A DNA stretch of 64,000 nt, taken from the NCBI RefSeq assembly GCF_009873495.1, contig NZ_CP046703.1, positions 1,612,001 through 1,676,000 of the forward strand. The letters are read 5' to 3'. Positions 57,990-64,000 of the stretch are shown one piece after another (within the stretch, counting starts at the first letter, position 1; each line of letters starts with the position of its first letter). This DNA comes from Nostoc sp. ATCC 53789. GTDB lineage: Bacteria > Cyanobacteriota > Cyanobacteriia > Cyanobacteriales > Nostocaceae. Made by a program: the position numbers and the translations under genes. The notes beneath the pieces are model-generated. The model was not told where the DNA came from and did no database searches. It saw only the letters and a program-made list of their open reading frames with translations.

Positions 57990-58203
57990 AAAGTAAACGA
58001 TGAAGTGCTGTCTCAAAAAGTGGGAACTCTTCTAAATAAAGTTCTGTTGCTTCCCATAAATTAACAATAGCTTCTTCTATCGTCTCTCTTTGGCTGGCGG
58101 TTCCCACTTCTGGACATTCAGCTACATAAACATCCTCTTCCTAATGCAAGATTGCTGTAAAGGTTCGAGTTTTTATATCCTTAGCCTGTTGTAATGAACT
58201 CAT
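57985..58203 (-). pseudogene. HicB-family antitoxin with one stop codon
   Basis: The minus strand reads MSSLQQAKDIKTRTFTAILH, TAG stop (58141-58143), then EEDVYVAECPEVGTASQRET and IEEAIVNLWEATELYLEEFP to a TAA at 57985-57987. This is a complete HicB/UPF0150 antitoxin-like protein interrupted by a single nonsense codon, most simply CAG (Gln) to TAG. No HicA toxin is seen beside it. It ends at the minisatellite and lies 41 bp downstream of the NACHT gene on the same strand. Confidence 0.7.
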
Positions 58204-58244
58204 GGAGCGTTTATTTGGCTATTTTTTCATTTTTCTCTTGTTGC

Positions 58245-60371
58245 TTAACTACCTGGAACCAACAACATCCGCGCCTCAATTGCTTCCCAGGTTTGGGGTG
58301 ATACCCGCACTGCTGCTTGTTTGCACTGGATGATGAGGTGATTGGCGTAGAGATAATTTTCCAGTGCTTTTATTTCTTCCTCAGATAAATCGATCATTTC
58401 TAGGGTGAGATGGAAAGCTTTGAGTAAGGTTTGTTGCAGGTGTTTAGCAAATGCCCGACGCACTTCCCTTGGCTGTTTCTCATCAGGAATTGTAGCTTTG
58501 AGTGCTTCTAGTTGGGCGCTCAGCATAGTAAAGTTGACGTTATTGAAGATATCTGATTTTTTTAGTTCACCACTATTTTTGATGGTGATGGCAATGGCCT
58601 TAGGGTCGGCGTTGGCAATGATGTTGGCATTGGCAATGGTGCTGGCGATGGCGTTGGCGTTCACGATAACATTGGCGTTGGCGTTGGCTATGGCGTTAGC
58701 GTAAGTCTTGGTTCTGGCGATGGCATTGGCGTTAATGTTGGCGTTAGTGTAGGTGTTAGCAATGGCGTTGGCGATAGCGATGGCGTTGATGTAAGCTCTG
58801 GTAATCGCAGATGCACGTTTGCGTACAGGTTTCAAATTACTTACTGATCCAACTGTTACCTGTTCTGCCCAGTTTAATAATGCTTGCAACTTCGGGGTGT
58901 TAATATATTTTTGCGCTTCCTTTTGCATCAACAACAGCAACTCATCTGCACCACTCCCCATTAACTCAGCTACCAATAAAAACACCTCATTCCAGCGTTC
59001 ATCTGTCAGGTGTTCAGTAACTAATTTCTCAACTTGACGATGGTCATTAATATACCGTGCTGTAAAATATTCCTGAAGGGTTAGATGAGAAAAAGAGTAA
59101 ATACCATCTGTACGTTCTACTAATACTCCATGTTGTACTTCAACGGATCTGAGAACATCTGCCCCACTGATAAATTTTTCATCAGGTAGCATTTCCGCTA
59201 GCAGTTTTTCAATTTTATCTGCAATCTCCCGTCGCGGTAAAAATAAGCGGTCTTGCTGAAATGCATCATGGGCAATTTCAGAAAGCATCATTTCTTTACG
59301 TTTGGTATTTAGCCCCTTATAAAGGTCTTCAGGGACAATAATTTTTTCATCTGCCCATTCTTCTAGCAGAACTCTCAATGCTCTTTCATAAATAGTCGCT
59401 CGATTAGTAGGAAATTTGTGAGAGCGCTGGTAAAGTAAACACACCAAAGTCAGCAATAATGGCGTGTGTGTTAATTCTTTAGCAGCAGTGTGTTCAGGGC
59501 TATTGAGTTTTTGCCAGCAATCTTTACCTCTATCCGGTTCACTTCTAAACCAATTACTAATAAAGCTTTCAATTTGAATGTCCCCGAAATCTGCCATTGC
59601 CACATCGGTAAAGCGGCGAAAATTGTGGCGATACGCTGCTCCCCTACAAGAAATAATGAAGCGATTTTTATCATATTTGTCAACAAAGTTTTGAATTTCG
59701 CTAATTGCCTCGGTCAAGTTTTTTGTTGGTACTTCATCCAAACCATCCAGCAAAATTAGTAATTTACCTTCTTCTAAAGCTTTGGCTGCAAATCGTTCAG
59801 GTGATGGACAGCCGCAAATACCAAACTCTTCAGCAATAAACGTTTCAATATTGAGCTTGCTGGATGCAAACCTTTCCAATACGATAAAAACAGGAATGCA
59901 AGCGTGTTTAAACCCTTCTTTTTTACCTTTGAGTGCTTCTATTCCCATCTTCCGCAAAAATGTAGACTTTCCTGCACCAGACCCACCAATAACCATCAGA
60001 TATTGCTTATCATTAGCAACTTTAATTCCTTCTTGTTTATCCCCATCTTGAGATTGAAACCTTCGGATTTTAGTTTGGCGATAGACATTTTCTAAATTTT
60101 CAATAGATTGAAAACTCGTATCATCATCTAAAAACTGCACGGCTGTATAGAGCGATTCCAGCTTGACATGTTCACGCATTCCTAATACTTTGATAATGCC
60201 ATGCCGTTCTTCGTACTTCTTTTGATATTCATTTGATGCAGCAAAAATTAACTTCTTGGTTTTTTCATTTAGAGTTTTGCCCAATCCTCCTAAAACCTGA
60301 CCACCGATTTGGACAAACATAGCGGCGACACCGCTAACGGCTGATATCGCCCAAGGTTCCATTCCTGTCAT
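58245..60371 (-). CDS. Bacterial NACHT (NLR-like) NTPase
   Basis: 708 residues. N-terminal hydrophobic/helical region (about 1-60), NACHT domain with Walker A LMVIGGSGAGKSTFLRKMG (about 127-137) and Walker B KLLILLDGLDEVP (about 205-217), helical part with YSFSHLTLQEYFTARYI (about 425-441), then a repeat of Asn-Ala/Ile-Ala pairs (about 530-600) and a C-terminal domain ending ANHLIIQCKQAAVRVSPQTW with the shape of the short NACHT-associated domain. Relatives of this family give antiphage protection, so immunity is likely by analogy. The Asn/Ala tract arises from 6-bp repeats. Confidence 0.85.
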   Translation of the reverse strand: MTGMEPWAISAVSGVAAMFVQIGGQVLGGLGKTLNEKTKKLIFAASNEYQKKYEERHGIIKVLGMREHVKLESLYTAVQFLDDDTSFQSIENLENVYRQTKIRRFQSQDGDKQEGIKVANDKQYLMVIGGSGAGKSTFLRKMGIEALKGKKEGFKHACIPVFIVLERFASSKLNIETFIAEEFGICGCPSPERFAAKALEEGKLLILLDGLDEVPTKNLTEAISEIQNFVDKYDKNRFIISCRGAAYRHNFRRFTDVAMADFGDIQIESFISNWFRSEPDRGKDCWQKLNSPEHTAAKELTHTPLLLTLVCLLYQRSHKFPTNRATIYERALRVLLEEWADEKIIVPEDLYKGLNTKRKEMMLSEIAHDAFQQDRLFLPRREIADKIEKLLAEMLPDEKFISGADVLRSVEVQHGVLVERTDGIYSFSHLTLQEYFTARYINDHRQVEKLVTEHLTDERWNEVFLLVAELMGSGADELLLLMQKEAQKYINTPKLQALLNWAEQVTVGSVSNLKPVRKRASAITRAYINAIAIANAIANTYTNANINANAIARTKTYANAIANANANVIVNANAIASTIANANIIANADPKAIAITIKNSGELKKSDIFNNVNFTMLSAQLEALKATIPDEKQPREVRRAFAKHLQQTLLKAFHLTLEMIDLSEEEIKALENYLYANHLIIQCKQAAVRVSPQTWEAIEARMLLVPGS
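58575..58800 (-). repeat. 6-bp repeats within the NACHT gene
   Basis: Plus-strand GGCGTT/GGCAAT/GGCGAT units repeated with small variations, coding for alternating Asn/Ala/Ile on the minus strand. A long hydrophobic frame on the plus strand here is a by-product. Confidence 0.8.
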
Positions 60372-60435
60372 AAAATTATCAGTTAATATACTTAAAAATT
60401 AAAGCAAAGTTGTATTATCAACTCTAAGTTATATT

Positions 60436-61200
60436 ATGACAACTACACCAAGCTTCAATTCCTGGGTTATCTGTCCCCAACCAAATCCGCAAGCAAACTT
60501 GCGTTTATTCTGCTTCGCCTACGCTGGTGGTAGCGCGGCAATTTTTCGCACATGGCCTAATAATCTACCGAGTAATGTCGAAGTCTGTGCTGTAGAATAT
60601 CCGGGACGGGGAAGACAGATTAAGTCAGCACCCTTGACGCGATTAGAACCTCTTGTGGAAGCGATCGCACCAGTTCTGTTACCATACTTAGACAAACCAT
60701 TCGCCTTTTTCGGTCATAGTATGGGCGGATTAGTTAGCTTTGAGTTGACCCGTCTACTTCGCTCTCAGTATAATCTTACTCCCTTTCACCTCTTCATCTC
60801 TGCTCGTCGCGCTCCGCAATTGCCACCCATAAAACCACCCCTGCATATCCTATCAGACCATGATTTGCAAAACGAGCTACGCAGTCTTAACGGTACACCC
60901 AAAGCAGTGTTAGAAAGCGAGGAACTAATGCAGATATTTCTCCCGATTTTGCGGGCAGATTTTGCAGTTCTAGAAACTTATATTTACACTCCAAAACAGC
61001 CACTAGAGTGTCCTATTACTGCTTTTGGTGGTTTGCAAGACCAAGATGTTAGTCATGAAGCTTTGCAAGCATGGCGAGAACAGACCATCGCTGCTTTCTC
61101 ATTACATGAGTTCAACGGCGACCACTTTTTCATCTATTCACACCAAGAGTTATTACTTAAACTTATATATCAAGAATTGCAGATGCGTAACGGTAGCTGA
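60436..61200 (+). CDS. Type II thioesterase (GrsT-like)
   Basis: 254 residues of alpha/beta-hydrolase thioesterase II. Seen: LRLFCFAYAGGSAAIFRTWP, EYPGRGRQIKSAPLTRL, the catalytic Ser in FFGHSMGGLVSFEL, Asp region in TAFGGLQDQDVS, and His in NGDHFFIYSHQ. Such enzymes free mis-primed NRPS/PKS carrier domains. No synthetase is in the window, so it may serve a cluster elsewhere. It is divergent from the NACHT gene. Confidence 0.9.
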   Translation: MTTTPSFNSWVICPQPNPQANLRLFCFAYAGGSAAIFRTWPNNLPSNVEVCAVEYPGRGRQIKSAPLTRLEPLVEAIAPVLLPYLDKPFAFFGHSMGGLVSFELTRLLRSQYNLTPFHLFISARRAPQLPPIKPPLHILSDHDLQNELRSLNGTPKAVLESEELMQIFLPILRADFAVLETYIYTPKQPLECPITAFGGLQDQDVSHEALQAWREQTIAAFSLHEFNGDHFFIYSHQELLLKLIYQELQMRNGS

Positions 61201-61242
61201 TAAGCTAACGCGCCTACACATTGCAATATTTTCCGTGTAGAC

Positions 61243-61311
61243 CGTCATTAGTCATTTGTCATTAGTCATTTGTGTTTACCAAGGACAAAGGACAATTGAC
61301 CAAGGACAACC
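61243..61311 (+). repeat. Heptamer-type tandem repeats
   Basis: TCATTAG/TCATTTG units followed by CAAGGACAAAGGACAATTG-type units in the spacer between the thioesterase and exbD. The rest of 61201-61436 shows no gene. Confidence 0.6.
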
Positions 61312-61436
61312 TCACCAGTTGATGTGCAATCTTATTTGCGTAGCAGCTTATTAGTTATTAGAGAAAAAGGAGTTAGGAGTCAGAATATCGAATTTTCCTG
61401 ACTCTCTGAACTTCTGATGTACAACATTTCTACTTT

Positions 61437-61859
61437 TTATTTTTGGGTAGCGATCGCTAACTTTGCTCCTTCAACTTTACGAACCCGATCCATCACCGCT
61501 ACTACTCGACCATAATCAACTTTCTCATCAGCATTAATAATCACCAACACATCTCGATTAGAACCAACTAAAGCGCGTATTTGCTCTGTCACATCATCAA
61601 CTGCAATTGGTTTACGGTTCAGACTTATTTGTTCTTTGTCATCTACCGTAATCGTAATTCTGGTGGGAACTTGCTGTTGTTTCGCTGTGCTAGCCTTCGG
61701 TAAATTTACTGGTAAACCTTCTGAGCGGGTTAAAAACAGAGTTGACATGATAAAAAATGTCAAAATTGCAAAAATCACGTCAATCATCGGCACGATGTTG
61801 ATCTGTAATGGAAGTTCTGGCTCATCTGGTAGACGCATAAGTTTTTTCTCCTCTTTCAT
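61437..61859 (-). CDS. exbD: ExbD/TolR biopolymer transport protein
   Basis: 140 residues (133 if the Met at 61838 is the start). One N-terminal membrane segment carrying the conserved Asp (INIVPMIDVIFAILTFFIMS), then a periplasmic domain ending RKVEGAKLAIATQK. It works with ExbB to energise TonB by the proton gradient. Its start overlaps the end of exbB by 38 bp, or 17 bp with the later Met. Confidence 0.92.
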   Translation of the reverse strand: MKEEKKLMRLPDEPELPLQINIVPMIDVIFAILTFFIMSTLFLTRSEGLPVNLPKASTAKQQQVPTRITITVDDKEQISLNRKPIAVDDVTEQIRALVGSNRDVLVIINADEKVDYGRVVAVMDRVRKVEGAKLAIATQK

Positions 61860-62475
61860 AACGACGGCGGTAGAGTAATTCTAACTGTCCTCCATACTCC
61901 TGAATTAGTGCGATTTGCCTTTGGTACAATCCCCGGAAAGTATTAGCAAACAAGAGTGTAAAAATAGCAACGATCAATCCTGATGCGGTTGATACCAAAG
62001 CTTCACTAATCCCAGATGTAACGCCAGTTGTTTTAGTACCTCCCACATCACCAAGGTTTAGGGAGGCAAAGGAGGCAATCAATCCTAACACAGTACCGAG
62101 AAGACCTAATAATGGTGCTAGCCCGATAATTGTCTCAAAAATGTTTTGGAAACGTTTGAGTACAGGTATCTCAGCCTGAGCTTCGCTTTCTAATGCCAAA
62201 CGAAATTCCTCTGGATTTGGCTCTTCCAATTCTAAAGCCGCAAGAAAAATCCGTGCCAATGGTAAATCTGCGTTTTTCTGAAGTTTATCCATTGCGCCGA
62301 CAACATTATCAAGACGGTAGAGATTCAAAACCTCTCGCACCACGCGGTTTTGACGCTGATTAATCCGTACCCAAAACCTGATCCGCTCGATGATCAGTGC
62401 CACACCCAATACCGAAAACGCCAACAGGGGCCACATGACCACACCACCTGCTGCAAACAAATTCTGAATTCCCAT
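61822..62475 (-). CDS. exbB: ExbB/TolQ/MotA proton channel protein
   Basis: 217 residues with three membrane segments: about 8-28 (GGVVMWPLLAFSVLGVALII), about 110-135 (ETIIGLAPLLGLLGTVLGLI) and about 155-185 (SEALVSTASGLIVAIFTLLF). The conserved GLAPLLGLLGTVLG and STASGLIVA motifs are present. It forms the proton-channel complex with ExbD. It is divergent from tonB, 342 bp away. Confidence 0.93.
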   Translation of the reverse strand: MGIQNLFAAGGVVMWPLLAFSVLGVALIIERIRFWVRINQRQNRVVREVLNLYRLDNVVGAMDKLQKNADLPLARIFLAALELEEPNPEEFRLALESEAQAEIPVLKRFQNIFETIIGLAPLLGLLGTVLGLIASFASLNLGDVGGTKTTGVTSGISEALVSTASGLIVAIFTLLFANTFRGLYQRQIALIQEYGGQLELLYRRRYERGEKTYASTR

Positions 62476-62817
62476 GTAGTGCCTCTATAACATCATCCAC
62501 AATACAAAATCAGACTACCAGAATCTAGTTCAAAGCTGAAACTTTTTCTCAATAAAATATAAAATATAATGATAACTTTTTCAAATGTAGCCATCATGAT
62601 TTTTATTTAATTGTTCGTTTGCTTTGCATAAAAAAATTTAATTGGATTGAAACAAAAATTAATTTTGTTCAAATACCATGATATTGGTGGTTTTAAAAGA
62701 TGTTTTTGCTAGTGAAGGGTTCCGTAAGGCGATCGCAATTAATTTTAATTTTTGACTTGATATTTGTAACCTTGCATTCTAAGATGGCTAAATTAGTGAG
62801 AATAGGTAGCAATAGCT
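62476..62817. promoter_or_regulatory. exbB-tonB divergent promoter region
   Basis: AT-rich, no gene. A half-match to a Fur site (ATAATGATAA, about 62566-62575) lies between the two iron-transport-type genes. It is a weak match and only suggestive of iron control. Confidence 0.3.
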
Positions 62818-64000
62818 ATGAGTTTTTCTGGCATTACTGTCGAGCAACGTTCCAAAGAAGTTGAGGCTCTCAAGTCTTTTCTGACTTACAGTCTGATAGG
62901 TTCACTGGCGCTGCATATCGGCGTACTGTCATCAGGCATAAGTAATTATTTGACGAGAGTGCCTACAGGAGAAGATGAAGCGATAGAGGTGGCGATCGTG
63001 GATTCTCCGGCTGTGGAAGCAGAAAAACCGCTTGAAAAAATTCCAGAAGAACCCAAAAAAGAACCTGAAGTTGTTCAAAAACAATCTATAGAAACTCCAC
63101 AAATACAAAAACCAGTACAAGAATTGATTGAAAGATCGACAATTCAACCAGTTCAACAACCGCAACAAACTATTCAAAACCCACAGCCAGTTCAACAACA
63201 ACCACAACAAACAACTCAAAACCCACAGCCAGTAAATAGGGAAATTGCTCCGAAACCATTCGTCCCTGTGACAACTGTTGCTCCTCAGAGTGGTGGCGGT
63301 GGTGGCTCTGGTGTTGGTTTAGGCTCAGGTAGCGGTATTGCTGTAGGTACAAGCAGTGGTAGTGGCGCTGGTGGAGGAACTGGCACTGGCTCTGGTGGTG
63401 GCATTGGCAGTGGTACTGGCACTGGTGTTGGCTCAGGAATTGGCTCTGGCACTGGTAGTGGTGTTGGCTCAGGTAATGGTAGTGGTATTGGCTCAGGTAT
63501 TGGTAATCAAACAGAAAATCGTCCGCCAGTAGCAACAGCGCCAACAGCACCAACATCTCCAAAAATTAACAGTTCAGGTAATGGTAATGGTCGTGCAGCC
63601 TGCCGCGAATGTAATGCCAAATATCCAGAAGCAGCAAGGCGGCGAGGAGTTGAAGGTAGAGTAGAAGTAGCTGTTGATACTGATGCACAAGGCAATGTTA
63701 CCAATGTTCGGGTTGCTCGCTCCAGTGGAAACCGCGATTTGGATGAAGAAACTGTAAGACAGGCGCGTGACTGGAAATTAAAACCCGCAGAAGGTGGTAG
63801 ACAAGGGGTATCAATAGCCACTGAATTTGCCATACAAGGTTCACGGCGATCGCGCCAAGTTCAAGAACGGAAAAGACAAAGAGAAGCAGAAGAGAGAACC
63901 CAACAGACAACGGCTGCTAACTCCACAGAAGAAGCTCCAAAACGTAGGCGCAGAGAGTTGACACCTTCATCTAATGAAGTTAGAACCACAAGACCAGCAA
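62818..64000 (+). CDS. tonB: TonB-family energy transducer (runs off window)
   Basis: At least 394 residues, unfinished at the window edge. N-terminal membrane anchor (about 24-45, SLIGSLALHIGVLSSGIS), then an acidic/Pro-Gln-rich region (EPKKEPEVVQ, QPVQQPQQT), a Gly/Ser/Thr-rich linker of about 100 residues (about 155-240), and a TonB C-terminal domain (about 263-345, CRECNAKYPEAARRRGVEGR, VARSSGNRDLDEETVRQARD). It spans the periplasm to power outer-membrane receptors. A basic tail follows the TonB domain. The start ATG has no strong ribosome site but opens directly on the anchor segment. Confidence 0.9.
   Translation, partial: MSFSGITVEQRSKEVEALKSFLTYSLIGSLALHIGVLSSGISNYLTRVPTGEDEAIEVAIVDSPAVEAEKPLEKIPEEPKKEPEVVQKQSIETPQIQKPVQELIERSTIQPVQQPQQTIQNPQPVQQQPQQTTQNPQPVNREIAPKPFVPVTTVAPQSGGGGGSGVGLGSGSGIAVGTSSGSGAGGGTGTGSGGGIGSGTGTGVGSGIGSGTGSGVGSGNGSGIGSGIGNQTENRPPVATAPTAPTSPKINSSGNGNGRAACRECNAKYPEAARRRGVEGRVEVAVDTDAQGNVTNVRVARSSGNRDLDEETVRQARDWKLKPAEGGRQGVSIATEFAIQGSRRSRQVQERKRQREAEERTQQTTAANSTEEAPKRRRRELTPSSNEVRTTRPA

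Noticed and set aside
58405..58704. Hydrophobic plus-strand frame suggesting a membrane protein
   Set aside because: It is the reverse of the 6-bp repeats coding for Asn/Ala in the NACHT gene.
62932..63562. Minus-strand frames rich in Leu/Phe or Gln/His
   Set aside because: They mirror the Pro/Gln and Gly/Ser linker of tonB on the other strand.

Overview
The window comes from a filamentous, probably Nostoc-like cyanobacterium that makes phycoerythrin. Evidence is a phycoerythrin linker/lyase/activator operon, a CpcT lyase, cyanobacterial SLH-porin and glycolate dehydrogenase genes, many GCGATCGC octamers, and many short tandem heptamer repeats of the kind seen in Nostocales. Base composition is moderately AT-rich with noncoding, repeat-laden intergenic regions.

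Layout. 1-2696: the end of a phycoerythrin operon, cpeE-cpeS-cpeT-cpeR. 2697-4120: a 1.4 kb gene desert with three strong intrinsic terminators in a row, probably small-RNA genes. 4121-11450: SLH-porin, two cyanobacterial proteins of unknown function, threonine synthase and the CpcT lyase. 11745-20344: tRNA-Cys(GCA) carrying an integrated 8.6 kb mobile element bounded by a 45-bp duplication of the tRNA 3' part. The element has a tyrosine integrase, a VapE-type ATPase, several tiny ribbon-helix-helix-like proteins, a candidate PD-(D/E)XK nuclease, and an iteron cluster that looks like a replication origin. No capsid, terminase or relaxase gene is recognisable, so it resembles a phage satellite or small integrative replicon. 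20345-26224: an unknown protein, a decayed HsdR tail, hisC, an RsuA-family pseudouridine synthase and ssuD-ssuE. 26535-28091: a complete ISAzo13-type IS whose transposase needs a -1 frameshift. 28519-31242: the two subunits of glycolate dehydrogenase.

31570-39834: a P-loop ATPase gene and a 1641-residue TPR-STAND-WD40 protein, separated by a 21-bp minisatellite and an IS4/IS701-like element inserted 21 bp upstream of the WD40 gene start. 39973-41639: a second threonine synthase paired with a ThiS/MoaD-like sulfur carrier. 42476-54119: five consecutive exported-protein genes (DUF11 and SdrD-like modules plus a large outer-membrane beta-barrel with an invasin-like Ig domain), apparently one cell-surface system. 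54189-60371: miaB, a carotenoid oxygenase, a single-domain globin, a second 21-bp minisatellite, a HicB-family pseudogene with one stop codon, and a bacterial NACHT (NLR-like) protein. 60436-64000: an orphan type II thioesterase and an exbB-exbD / tonB divergent pair, with tonB running off the window end.

The most unusual items are the tRNA-Cys element with its symmetric iteron origin, the covarying subterminal hairpins of the ISAzo13-type IS, the DUF11/outer-membrane cluster, and the two NLR-like STAND genes each next to a 21-bp minisatellite. All functions are inferred from sequence recognition alone; no database search was run.
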